Source: Metapseudomonas otitidis
GTDB lineage: Bacteria > Pseudomonadota > Gammaproteobacteria > Pseudomonadales > Pseudomonadaceae
Direction: 5' to 3'
NCBI RefSeq assembly: GCF_900111835.1
Contig: NZ_FOJP01000004.1
Span: 104,668-168,667, forward strand
Length of the DNA: 64,000 bases
The notes below the pieces were generated by a model, which saw nothing but the letters and a program-made list of their open reading frames with translations, had not been told where the DNA came from and made no database searches. Every line of letters starts with the position of its first letter. Position 1 is the stretch's first letter. Made by a program: the position numbers and the translations under genes. Of this stretch, positions 24,985 to 33,101 are shown in pieces.

Positions 24985-25896
24985 TCAGGCCTGCTCCCGC
25001 AGCCACGCCAGCAGCGCGGCCGGCAGGCTGCCGGGCGGCGGCGGGGCCTCGCTCAGCAGGCAATAGCGCGAGCCATCGGCCACGAACCCCAGCGGCGCCA
25101 CCAGCGCGCCGCTCGCCAGGTCGTCGCGCACCAGGTGCCACGGGCCGATGGCCACCCCCAGCCCGGCCACCGCCGCCTGCAGGCTGAAGTAGAAGTGCTC
25201 GAACACCTGCCCGCCCGGCAGGCCCGGAGCGCGACCGGCCGCCGCGCTCCAGTCCGCCCAGGCTGCTGGTCGGGTGCGGGTGTGCAGCCGGGGCGCATCC
25301 GGGCGCAGGTCGTCGGCCTCGAACCACTGGGTGGCCCGCTCCGGCCGGCACACCGGCCCCACCTGCTCCTCGAACAATGGCTCCACGTGCCAGTGCGGCG
25401 GGTGCGGGAAATCCTCGCTGCGGATCGCCAGGTCGATGCCGGCCTGGAAGGAGAAGGCCCCGCCGCCGGCCACCAGGTGGATCACCCAGTCCGGGTGGCG
25501 CGCCTGGAAGTCCGGCCAGCGCGGGATCAGCCAGCGCATCAGCAGCGTCGGCTCGCACGACACCACCCATTGCCGCTCCCGGCGTGCCTTGGTCCGCAAG
25601 CCCTGGGCAGCCTGTTGCATCAGTGCCAGTCCGTCGTGCACCGCGCGAGCCAGGGTGCGGCCGTCCTCGGTGAGGAAGACGCGGCGGTTGCGCCGTTCGA
25701 ACAGCGCCACGCCGAGGTCGTCTTCCAGCAGCCGAACCGCCCGGCTCACCGCGCCATGGGTCAGGTGCAGCGCCTCCGCCGCGCGGGTGAAGTTCTCCAG
25801 GCGGGCTGCGGCCTCGAAGCAGCGCAGCGCCATCAGCGAGGGCAGGCGGGAATCGCTGGATGGTGAGCCAGGCTCACCGGAATGGTCAGAAAGCAT
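24985..25896 (-). CDS. LysR-family transcriptional regulator
   Basis: 303 residues. The N-terminal winged helix spans about 18-78 (LMALRCFEAAARLENFTRAAEALHLTHGAVSRAVRLLEDDLGVALFER), followed by a periplasmic-binding-like effector domain. The wording of the N-terminal domain (HGAVSRAV) is GcvA-like. It is divergent from a LysE exporter with only 66 bp between starts, the classic layout for a LysR regulator of an amino-acid exporter. Confidence 0.88.
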   Translation of the reverse strand: MLSDHSGEPGSPSSDSRLPSLMALRCFEAAARLENFTRAAEALHLTHGAVSRAVRLLEDDLGVALFERRNRRVFLTEDGRTLARAVHDGLALMQQAAQGLRTKARRERQWVVSCEPTLLMRWLIPRWPDFQARHPDWVIHLVAGGGAFSFQAGIDLAIRSEDFPHPPHWHVEPLFEEQVGPVCRPERATQWFEADDLRPDAPRLHTRTRPAAWADWSAAAGRAPGLPGGQVFEHFYFSLQAAVAGLGVAIGPWHLVRDDLASGALVAPLGFVADGSRYCLLSEAPPPPGSLPAALLAWLREQA

Positions 25897-25962
25897 CGTT
25901 GGTCAGGCCCCTGGTTGGCTTCCTATGATCGGCACCTCTATCGAACTGCCAGAGGATACGCC

Positions 25963-26577
25963 ATGGCTGAACTGTTAGCCGTAATCACCATCACCCTGCT
26001 CGCGGTGATCAGCCCCGGGCCGGACTTCGCCCTCGTCTCACGCAACAGCCTGTTGCGCTCCCGCCGCGCCGGCGCCCTGACGGCGCTGGGCATCGGGCTG
26101 GGTGTGCTGGTGCATGTCAGCTACACCCTGGTGGGTGTTGGCGTGCTCATCCAGCAGTCGCTCTGGCTGTTCGATGCCATCCGCCTGGCCGGTGCCGGCT
26201 ACCTGATCCTGCTGGGGGTGAAGATGCTGCGCAGCCAGCCCGCCGGCACCCAGGCCGAGGCGCCCGAAGCACCGCTGAGCGACGCAGCGGCCCTGCGCAT
26301 GGGCTTCTTCACCAACGTGCTCAACCCCAAGACCACGGTCTTCATCGTCAGCCTGTTCCTGCAGGTGGTGCGCCCGGACACGCCCCTGGCGATGCAGGTG
26401 GGCTATGGCGCCTTCATCGCCAGCGCCCACGTCGCCTGGTTCGGCCTGGTGGCGCTGTGCTTCTCCTCCGGCGCCGTGCGCCAGCGCTTGCTGGCGGTGC
26501 GGCACTGGGTGGACCGCAGCTTCGGCGCGTTGCTGGTGGGCTTCGGTTGCTGGCTGGCGTTGTTCCGCAGGGGGTGA
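25963..26577 (+). CDS. LysE/RhtB-family amino-acid or metabolite exporter
   Basis: 204 residues with about six membrane segments. Family motifs are AVISPGPDFALVSRNSLLRSRRAG near residues 14-37 and GFFTNVLNPKTTVFIVSLF near 115-133. It exports amino acids or related solutes in exchange for protons. It probably answers to the divergent LysR gene; the substrate is not predictable. Confidence 0.88.
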   Translation: MAELLAVITITLLAVISPGPDFALVSRNSLLRSRRAGALTALGIGLGVLVHVSYTLVGVGVLIQQSLWLFDAIRLAGAGYLILLGVKMLRSQPAGTQAEAPEAPLSDAAALRMGFFTNVLNPKTTVFIVSLFLQVVRPDTPLAMQVGYGAFIASAHVAWFGLVALCFSSGAVRQRLLAVRHWVDRSFGALLVGFGCWLALFRRG

Positions 26578-26824
26578 AGGTCGCCGCCAGTCCACAGCCA
26601 GTCACGGGGCTTTGCCACCTGCCGAACTCTTTTCAGTGGTGTGCGCCTGAGCGGGTGGTTTCTTCCTGAGGCGCTTTCATCAGTTTTGGACGATACGGTT
26701 GCGGCTGCTTGGCCTTGTACAGCGCTTGCCAGAGACGCCTCGCCGCAAAGGTGCTCCTGTGCTGTCTTGTCTGCCCGGTGAGGGCTGGGATAGGTTGCGA
26801 GCCTGTCCACAACGGGGCAACGCC

Positions 26825-27349
26825 ATGCGCAAACCTTCAAGACACATGCACGACATGCCACACGCACCGGCACGGTTACCGCTCGGCTTGGTTCTGTTGC
26901 TGCTGTGCCTGCTTGTTGGCCTGGTCTGGAGCATCGTGCAGCAGCCTGCGCTGCTGTGGGTTGTGGCCGGCACGGCTGTGCTGGTGAAGTACTTGAGCTG
27001 GCGAGAGCAGCGACGTTTAGCGAGGCTGGCTGCGCAGCGCCAGGGGCAGTCCATATGCCAGTTCGCTCGCGCCTTCCCTCGGTGGCAGGTGGACACCTGG
27101 GTGATCCGCGCCGTGTACGAGTCGCTACACAGCTATCTCGGCGGAGGCTTGCCGATCCGTGCCGATGATCGCTTCGAGGAGGATCTGAACCTGGACGACG
27201 AGGATCTGGAGTTCGAGCTGCTGGAGGATATGGCCCGACTAAGTGGCCGGTCTCTGGCGGGCGTTGAGAACAACCCCTTCTACGGCAAGGTTCTGCACGT
27301 GCGTGACCTGGTGCTGCTGCTTGATCATCAACCGCGCAGCCTCTCCTGA
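26825..27349 (+). CDS. Membrane protein with acyl-carrier-like C-terminal domain, unknown
   Basis: 174 residues from ATG 26825. Two hydrophobic segments (about 19-37 and 42-58) precede a basic stretch. The C-terminal about 75 residues read RFEEDLNLDDEDLEFELLED, then MARLSGRSL and GKVLHVRDLVLLL. This has the spacing of an acyl carrier protein (F.eDL.lDSl...L....e..f...i....v.Tv.dlv.li), but the phosphopantetheine Ser of DSL is replaced by acidic residues. DUF1493-like proteins are a possible relative. Function is unknown. The 247 bp before it shows no gene. Confidence 0.6.
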   Translation: MRKPSRHMHDMPHAPARLPLGLVLLLLCLLVGLVWSIVQQPALLWVVAGTAVLVKYLSWREQRRLARLAAQRQGQSICQFARAFPRWQVDTWVIRAVYESLHSYLGGGLPIRADDRFEEDLNLDDEDLEFELLEDMARLSGRSLAGVENNPFYGKVLHVRDLVLLLDHQPRSLS

Positions 27350-27485
27350 GTGCCTCACTAGGCGTGCAGCCTGACGACAGGCCCAGGTAAGCCCTCGCTG
27401 GTTCAGCGCGCAGGGCTGGCCACTCCTTGTCGTGCGGAGCGCCTGGGCCGCGCGCATCCTGGCACAGCTGGCGCTGTTCCCTGGG

Positions 27486-28091
27486 TCAGCCGAAGGCTTC
27501 CAGCCCCTCGCGCACCTCGTCCAGCGCCTGGCCGAGCAGGGCCTCCAGTGATTGGCCGGGCAGGCCCGACTCCAGCAGCCCGAGCAGGCCACGTCGGGCT
27601 TCGGCGAAACGGTCCTGGTGGTAGTGCAGGCGGCCGAACCCGCCGGCCCGGTCGAAGAACAGGAAGTGCGCGCCTTCCAGCATGTCGTCGCCCATGAACC
27701 AGCCAAAGCCGATGAAACGCTGGTCCAGCGCTTGCAGCTGGGCCGCATCGAAGTGCATGCCGGCGTCCAGCTCCGGACGGTCGCCACCCCAGAAGGCCCG
27801 CATCAGTGACACCAGCCCGGCGCCACTGCCCTGGTCTTCCAGCCAGTCCACCAGCTCGCCCGGAGCGGGCAGCCAGAAGCAGTGGTTGTCGTCCTGGGTG
27901 TTGTTCTTCAGGCTGCCGAAGTGGCGGTAGAAGGCCACCAGCTCCGCCGGCAGCGGCATCCCGGCCAGGGCCTGGAAGCGTTCGATGTCCGCCGCCGGCG
28001 CGGGGCCGTCGCAGGCCAGCTCATCGTCTTCGCCGTGCAGGTCCTGGAAGGTCTGGTTGTAGGCGTCGATGCCGTTTTGCAGGGTGTCCAT
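27486..28091 (-). CDS. SMI1/KNR4-like protein
   Basis: 201 residues from ATG 28091. The N-terminal half matches the SMI1/KNR4 fold (ADIERFQALAGMPLPAELVAFYRHFGSL, then an acidic/aromatic FWLPAPGELVDWLED). The C-terminal half contains GFGWFMGDDMLEGAHFLFFDRAGGFGRLHYH. Such proteins are frequently immunity proteins for polymorphic or contact-dependent toxins but also occur as orphans. No toxin gene is adjacent. The gene faces the ACP-like gene tail to tail. Confidence 0.7.
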   Translation of the reverse strand: MDTLQNGIDAYNQTFQDLHGEDDELACDGPAPAADIERFQALAGMPLPAELVAFYRHFGSLKNNTQDDNHCFWLPAPGELVDWLEDQGSGAGLVSLMRAFWGGDRPELDAGMHFDAAQLQALDQRFIGFGWFMGDDMLEGAHFLFFDRAGGFGRLHYHQDRFAEARRGLLGLLESGLPGQSLEALLGQALDEVREGLEAFG

Positions 28092-28208
28092 GCTCGAATC
28101 CGCTCGGTGGGGGCAAAGGCAGCACCCTAGCCGAACGGCCACCGGTGCATACCGCACACGCGCACAGTTTCGACAACCGGGAGCGGGGCGCACCCGCTCC
28201 CGGTTCGG

Positions 28209-28718
28209 CTACCAATCGCTGAAGGGCATGTGCTTCCAGCTCGGCTCATTGCCCAGTGCCGGCTCCTCGCGGCTGCAGAGGAACACCGGCAGGTCGCGCC
28301 GGGCGATCCAGATGTCCCCTTGCCACTTCACCACGCCGATCCGCTGGTTGGCCCAGCTCATGTACGCCCGGCGGGGCGCTGCGTTGGCGTCGCGGTAGTG
28401 GTCATGCAGCGTCGGCACCACCTCCTCGCTGAGCCAGCGACTCAGGCAGCGGTGCTCCGGGTGCTGGTAGCGGTACAGCAGGCGGTAGGCGCCGGCTTCG
28501 CTGAGGGCGATGACTTCCTCGCTACCACCGCTGGCGTGCCGCAAGCGGACGGCGCGGCGCTGGTGCGGGTCCACCAGGCGGGGCAGGCGGCCGGGCTTCA
28601 GCGCGCCGATCATCCGCGCGAAGTCCATGGCTACGAACCAGGGCTGGTTGTCGACCATGGCGGCACGGAGCTGGTGGTTGTGGCGTTGGAAAACGATGGG
28701 GGTGTATGCGTCGTGCAT
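28209..28718 (-). CDS. BRO N-terminal domain protein (antirepressor-like)
   Basis: 169 residues from ATG 28718, with AGGAG seven bases upstream. The N-terminal about 110 residues follow the BRO-N pattern: VFQRHNHQLRAAMVDNQPWF for the first strands, then VAMDFARMIGAL, an RHASGGSEEVIALSEAGAYRLLYR core, and SRWLSEEVVPTLHDHYR. BRO-N domains bind DNA and are common in phage antirepressors and in orphan chromosomal copies. The short C-terminus is unrecognised. A structured leader lies upstream. Confidence 0.75.
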   Translation of the reverse strand: MHDAYTPIVFQRHNHQLRAAMVDNQPWFVAMDFARMIGALKPGRLPRLVDPHQRRAVRLRHASGGSEEVIALSEAGAYRLLYRYQHPEHRCLSRWLSEEVVPTLHDHYRDANAAPRRAYMSWANQRIGVVKWQGDIWIARRDLPVFLCSREEPALGNEPSWKHMPFSDW

Positions 28719-29482
28719 GGGGGAACTCCTGATGAGGTTGAGGAGCCACCACCCGTCGCTGTCATTCGAAGGGTGGCAGACCACGCGGGGTTGACAGACC
28801 GGCATCAGGACCCGGCAGGCCAGAAGGCCTCCCCGCGCGATCTGCCATAAAGCAGCGCAGCCTGTAGAAGCTGCATGCGTGCAAGCACCTGCAAGAAACA
28901 TTCGCTGTTTCTCGCACGCACTGGCAGCGCATTCGCGCCTGATGTAGCGGGCTGTCAAACCCGGTCGCGGGATTGACCGCGACGCCGGGAGGATAGGGAG
29001 GTGGGGGAGGGAGGGCAAGGGGCGTGCCTAACGCTCCGGGCTGGGACAGGGCTAAGAAACCAAGCTGGTTGCCGAGTTCTGCTGTTGTTTTTCGTTTCGC
29101 CCTCCCGGGCGAGTCCCTTTTCCAGTCGCTGGATCGCCAGCCCGGTGAAAAGAAACCAAAAAAACTTGCCCCTGCATCCGAACTAGGCGTCCCCACCCGA
29201 CTGTGTTGGGGGCCCTCCCTCCATATTGCGTGCGCTCACGACTTGCGCTCCTCTTCGGTTCGGGAGAGAGGCGGGAAAAGGCCGACTGCAAGCTCCTAGA
29301 GAGTCGGATCAGTTTGGCGCCTGACTTCTTGACTGCCACAGCCCTCGTATTTGCTCCCAGATTGGCTGACTCAAAGATCGCCCAGGAAAGAGGGCGGTAA
29401 GGATAGCGTTTTGTCCTACTTGACGTTGACGGGTGTTACGAGCAATGTCGGCAAACTGCCACCACATGAGAGGGACCTCAGC
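28719..29482. other. 764-bp intergenic region with hairpins, no gene seen
   Basis: Upstream of the BRO-N gene lie two inverted repeats: a compound one at 28877-28919 and a strong interrupted one at 28960-28989 (listed separately). From about 29060 to 29170 the strand contains purine/pyrimidine-rich sequence with AAAAGAAACCAAAAAAAC and a CGCCCTCCCGGGCG palindrome, resembling degenerate intergenic repeats common near Pseudomonas insertions. After about 29300 the composition becomes AT-richer, marking entry to the next islet. Confidence 0.5.
28877..28989 (-). promoter_or_regulatory. Structured leader candidate upstream of the BRO-N gene
   Basis: Two inverted repeats: GCGTGC ... AGAAAC-7-GTTTCT ... 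GCACGC (28877-28919), and CCCGG-TCGCGG, loop GATTGA, CCGCGA-CG-CCGGG (28960-28989, 11 paired bases with a 2-base bulge). They would lie in the 5' untranslated region if transcription starts upstream of about 29000. No known riboswitch was recognised. Confidence 0.35.
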
Positions 29483-30649
29483 ATGCAAGAATTTCTTTCT
29501 CGCATTAATGCCCACGTTGAACACGTCAAGAAAGTTGCGCCGCATTGTTCTGGTGAAGAGACAACCAAGCAGGCGCTCATCCTACCGCTGCTTGATATTT
29601 TGGGCTTCAGTCCCTACGACCCAACCAAGGTGCGGGCAGAGTTTGCCTCAGACTTCCCCGGTGTAAAGGCATCTGAACGAGTGGACTATGCGCTGTTCAG
29701 TAATGGAACTCCGGTTATGTTTATTGAGGCCAAGGCTCACTCCGAAAAACTCAATAACCATTGTCCGCAACTGGCTCGTTATTTTAATGCGACTCCAAGT
29801 GTCACCATGGCTGTAATAACCAACGGTCAAGAGTGGCGTTTCTTCACCGATTTGGTGGAGAAAAATATAATGGATGAGAAGCCATTCCTGAAGATTGATT
29901 TGGTGGAAGGGCCAGTTCACGATTTTGCTCATCTTTACAATTTCCGACATGATGAATTCCAGCCGGATCAACTTCGTACGCTAGCGGAGGAGAATATATA
30001 TCTCCATGCCTTCAAGAAGACTATTAGTTCAAGTCTTCGCGAGGTTGATATTGATTTTGTTCGCTATGTCGCTGGGCGGTCAAATATTAATAGGCAGCTC
30101 AATGCTCGTTTTCTTGAATTGATCACTCCTTTGGTGCGTACCGCTGTTGAGCGCGCTGTCAGCGAAATGGTGGTAAGCGGGCTTTCTGCTCCGTCAGCTC
30201 CTGCACCTACTCTTCAGCAGGCTCAGAGTGAAGCTGATGTTCTAACTGCCGATAATCGTGAAATTGTTGATCCGGACAATCCCAATATCGTAACCACCGC
30301 CGCTGAACGCGAGGTGTTGCGGATTGTTCAGGAGTTGTTGGGTGAAGAGGCAGAGGTTGTCGGGAAAGATAACGAGGGCTATTACTCCTGCCTTTATCAG
30401 GGCAAGACAAACCGTTGGTTGCTTCGTTATTGGGGAGATAAAAAGAGACCTTCAGTGAAATTCATTGTCGATCTTGATCAGCAGCAGCGGGCGGAAATAA
30501 ATCGGGCCGGCCTTGAAATCGGGGCGGGGGACCAAGTTCTCATCGACAAACCTGAAAACCTGAGAAGGATCAGAGGGATTCTTGCCGATAGCTTGGAGTT
30601 CTGCCGTAAGGACGAGAATTTCTCGCGTGGGCGAAAGTCCGGTGAATGA
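29483..30649 (+). CDS. HsdR-N-type nuclease (PD-(D/E)xK), candidate defence protein
   Basis: 388 residues from ATG 29483, preceded by GAGGGA. Residues about 25-130 carry the type I restriction R-subunit N-terminal pattern: KQALILPLLDILGFSPYDPTKVRAEF, then ERVDYALF and PVMFIEAKAHSEKL. The Asp and the Glu-x-Lys are the predicted catalytic residues of a PD-(D/E)xK nuclease. There is no helicase domain and no hsdM/hsdS genes. The C-terminal about 120 residues form a separate beta-rich domain (GYYSCLYQGKTNRWLLRYWGDKKRPSVKFIVDLD). Codon use and base composition are visibly AT-richer than the surroundings, suggesting transfer. Confidence 0.75.
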   Translation: MQEFLSRINAHVEHVKKVAPHCSGEETTKQALILPLLDILGFSPYDPTKVRAEFASDFPGVKASERVDYALFSNGTPVMFIEAKAHSEKLNNHCPQLARYFNATPSVTMAVITNGQEWRFFTDLVEKNIMDEKPFLKIDLVEGPVHDFAHLYNFRHDEFQPDQLRTLAEENIYLHAFKKTISSSLREVDIDFVRYVAGRSNINRQLNARFLELITPLVRTAVERAVSEMVVSGLSAPSAPAPTLQQAQSEADVLTADNREIVDPDNPNIVTTAAEREVLRIVQELLGEEAEVVGKDNEGYYSCLYQGKTNRWLLRYWGDKKRPSVKFIVDLDQQQRAEINRAGLEIGAGDQVLIDKPENLRRIRGILADSLEFCRKDENFSRGRKSGE

Positions 30650-30687
30650 TCTTCAGTCTATGTATCTGATTTGTCGGTGGTAGTTGC

Positions 30688-31389
30688 ATGAGTCAAAATT
30701 TCTCGTGGTACCCCCCTAAGGCCGAGTGGCTTGGCAACGAATTTGGTTGCCCTCCTTTTGATGTCCTCAATCAAATGCTTTACGAATCTGTTGAAAGGAA
30801 TCCTAGCAATACGGATCGCTCACAGATTATTGGGAAACTGATGTTGATTGGTCGGACCTATTCAGCGTCGGTAGAGCGCAGGAAAACCAATGGCGAACAG
30901 AAGGATGAGCGGCAAGCGTTGGAGGTAGTCATTGAGGCGGCAGAGGCTATCTCGAAGTCGAGGCTTGAAAGGCTGCTCTCTGAGTTTTCATCGGATGAAA
31001 GCCTGACCCTTGAGCGCATTCCTTTTGCGGTAGAGGTTCACCTTGAACTGGCCGGTGCGTTAGCTAAGGCAAATGGCCGAGAGAATAGTAGTCTTGCCTC
31101 CAAGTACTTGCATTTTCATCGTCCGCAATTCTTTCCGATAGTCGATTCCTACGTTCGGGAAGGATGGTCTTGGGTAATGGATGCACTGGGGTCGAGTTAT
31201 CGCGGATGGAGGATGTTCGGAAAGGTTTCTCACTATGGCGCATGGTGCGAGCGAGTCATTCAACTTCAAGAGCATTTGGCGGATACGCAAAATGAGAAGT
31301 TCTCACTGAGACAGATTGATAATTATCTATTGTCGATAATGTCCCTGGATGGGAAGGGCGGGTGGGGATTACCCAAGCTGCCTGGCTAG
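30688..31389 (+). CDS. Unrecognised mostly helical protein, partner of the HsdR-N-type gene
   Basis: 233 residues, 38 bases after the nuclease-like gene and of the same AT-rich composition, so probably one operon. It is predicted largely helical with no signal or membrane segment. A stretch near residues 128-150 (NSSLASKYLHFHRPQFFPIVDSYVR) vaguely recalls helical DNA-glycosylase-like proteins that read SK.LHF..P..FPI.D, but this is a weak resemblance. A strong terminator follows. I do not assign a function. Confidence 0.6.
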   Translation: MSQNFSWYPPKAEWLGNEFGCPPFDVLNQMLYESVERNPSNTDRSQIIGKLMLIGRTYSASVERRKTNGEQKDERQALEVVIEAAEAISKSRLERLLSEFSSDESLTLERIPFAVEVHLELAGALAKANGRENSSLASKYLHFHRPQFFPIVDSYVREGWSWVMDALGSSYRGWRMFGKVSHYGAWCERVIQLQEHLADTQNEKFSLRQIDNYLLSIMSLDGKGGWGLPKLPG

Positions 31390-31408
31390 TTGAAGCTTCA
31401 AGTAACGA

Positions 31409-31437
31409 GAAAGGGCCCTTCCGGGCCCTTTCTTTTT
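31409..31437. terminator. Rho-independent terminator
   Basis: GAAAGGGCCC / GGGCCCTTTC, a 10-bp perfect stem with loop TTCC, followed on the plus strand by TTTTT. It ends the AT-rich two-gene unit and lies directly against the stop of the convergent VWA gene. Confidence 0.9.
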
Positions 31438-32615
31438 CACTTGGAGAGAAAGCGCATCCCTTCCTCCAGCCCCTGCAGGGTGAGGGGGAACATCTGGTCG
31501 TTGATCAGCTCCCGCACCAGCCCGGTGGAGGCGGTGTAGTTCCAGGTGTCCTTGGGGTAGGGGTTGATCCAGATGAGCTTCTTGTACTTCTCCATGAAGC
31601 GCTTCATCCACACGTAGCCCGGCTCTTCGTTCCAGTGCTCGACGCTGCCGCCGGCCTGGGTGATCTCGTAGGGGGCCATGGCGGCGTCGCCGACGAACAC
31701 CACCTTGTAGTCGGCGCCGTACTTGTGCAGCAGGTCCTGGGTGGAGGTGCGTTCGGAGGTGCGGCGCAGGTTGTTCTTCCACACCGATTCGTAGACGAAG
31801 TTGTGGAAGTAGAAGTACTCCAGGTGCTTGAACTCGGTCTTGCAGGCGGAGAACAGCTCTTCGCAGACCTTCACGTGGGCGTCCATGGAGCCGCCGATGT
31901 CCAGCAGCAGCAGGAGCTTCACGGTGTTGCGCCGTTCGGGGCGCATCTGGATGTTGAGCAGGCCGGCATCGCGGGCGGTGTGGTCGATGGTGCCGTCCAG
32001 GTCCAGCTCTTCCGCTGCGCCTTCACGGGCGAACTTGCGCAGGCGGCGCAGGGCGACCTTGATGTTGCGGGTGCCCAGTTCCACCTGGTCGTCGAGGTTC
32101 TTGTACTCGCGCTGGTCCCAGACCTTGGCGGCCTTGCCCTGGCGCTTGCCGGCGTCGCCGACGCGGATGCCCTCGGGGTTGAAGCCGCCGGAGCCGAAGG
32201 GGCTGGTGCCGCCGGTGCCGATCCACTTGTTGCCGCCGGCGTGGCGTTCCTTCTGTTCTTCCAGGCGTTTCTTGAATTCTTCGATGAGCTTGTCGAGCCC
32301 GCCGAGGGACTGGATCTGCGCGCGCTCTTCGTCGGTGAGCAGGCGCTCGAACTCCTTGCGCAGCCACTCTTCGGGAATCAGCGCCTCGATGTGCTCGTTG
32401 AGGTTCTCCAGGCCCTTGAAGTAGGCGGAGAAGGCGCGGTCGAACTTGTCGAAGTGGCGTTCGTCCTTCACCAGCACGGTGCGGGCGAGGTAGTAGAACT
32501 CGTCCATGTCGGCGAAGACGACGTTGTGCTTGAGCGCGTTGATCAGGTCCAGCAGTTCGCGGACCGAGACCGGCACCTTGGCGGCGCGCATTTCGTTGAA
32601 TAGGTTGAGCAGCAT
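31437..32615 (-). CDS. VWA / CoxE-like protein
   Basis: 392 residues. The N-terminal about 120 residues are helical (MLLNLFNEMRAAKVPVSVRELLDLINALKHNVVF). The centre has a Gly-rich linker (GGNKWIGTGGTSPFGSGGFNPEG) and the C-terminal half is a VWA-type domain whose MIDAS reads LLLDIGGSMD, i.e. DxGxS rather than DxSxS. It lies downstream of a MoxR ATPase on the same strand; MoxR-VWA pairs act in metal-cofactor insertion or protein-complex maturation. No signal peptide is seen, so it is cytoplasmic. Confidence 0.85.
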   Translation of the reverse strand: MLLNLFNEMRAAKVPVSVRELLDLINALKHNVVFADMDEFYYLARTVLVKDERHFDKFDRAFSAYFKGLENLNEHIEALIPEEWLRKEFERLLTDEERAQIQSLGGLDKLIEEFKKRLEEQKERHAGGNKWIGTGGTSPFGSGGFNPEGIRVGDAGKRQGKAAKVWDQREYKNLDDQVELGTRNIKVALRRLRKFAREGAAEELDLDGTIDHTARDAGLLNIQMRPERRNTVKLLLLLDIGGSMDAHVKVCEELFSACKTEFKHLEYFYFHNFVYESVWKNNLRRTSERTSTQDLLHKYGADYKVVFVGDAAMAPYEITQAGGSVEHWNEEPGYVWMKRFMEKYKKLIWINPYPKDTWNYTASTGLVRELINDQMFPLTLQGLEEGMRFLSK

Positions 32616-32644
32616 GGCTGCACCCTCTTGCTAGCGGTGGGGCC

Positions 32645-33040
32645 TCAGGAACGGGATTCCTGGGGCAGGCCGTCGGCGATGGCGTACCAGTCGGCCTTGG
32701 ATTCTGTGTAGATGTGCTTCTGCGGGACGTCACCCAGGGGCGAGTCCAGGGTGCCCAGGGCCACCGAGACCCACTTGGGGTGCGGGTGGTCGGCGAACCA
32801 TTGCAGGTTGCTGCCGCACTGGCGGCAGAAGGTCCGGGTCACGTGGGGGGAGGAGTGGAACGCGGCCACCTGGTCCTGCCCTGCGGTGAAGCGGAAGTGC
32901 TCGCGCCGCACGTTGCCGTAGCTGGCGAAGGCTGCGCCATGGCCCTTGCGGCACTGGCCGCAATGGCAATGGGTGGCGGATTCGATGGGCGCGTCGATCT
33001 GGTACTTCACCGCGCCGCACAGGCAGCTGCCGTTATGCAT
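32645..33040 (-). CDS. GFA-family (CENP-V/glutathione-dependent formaldehyde-activating-like) zinc protein
   Basis: 131 residues. Zinc-ligand cysteines occur in the family order: GSCLCGAVKY near 4-13, HCHCGQCRK near 24-32 and FCRQCGSN near 71-78. The true activity of most members is unknown, and glutathione-formaldehyde adduct formation has been shown for few. It sits between the MoxR and VWA genes on the same strand with gaps of 61 and 29 bp. Confidence 0.85.
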   Translation of the reverse strand: MHNGSCLCGAVKYQIDAPIESATHCHCGQCRKGHGAAFASYGNVRREHFRFTAGQDQVAAFHSSPHVTRTFCRQCGSNLQWFADHPHPKWVSVALGTLDSPLGDVPQKHIYTESKADWYAIADGLPQESRS

Positions 33041-33101
33041 GGCTGGGGCCTCCTTGGTGGGCGGTTGAACCCTCTCCCGTGGAAGGGAGAGGGAGGCAGC
33101 C

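Noticed and set aside
29483-30649. Complete type I restriction system
   Set aside because: Only an HsdR-N-like domain is present. No helicase motor, methyltransferase or specificity subunit is encoded nearby.
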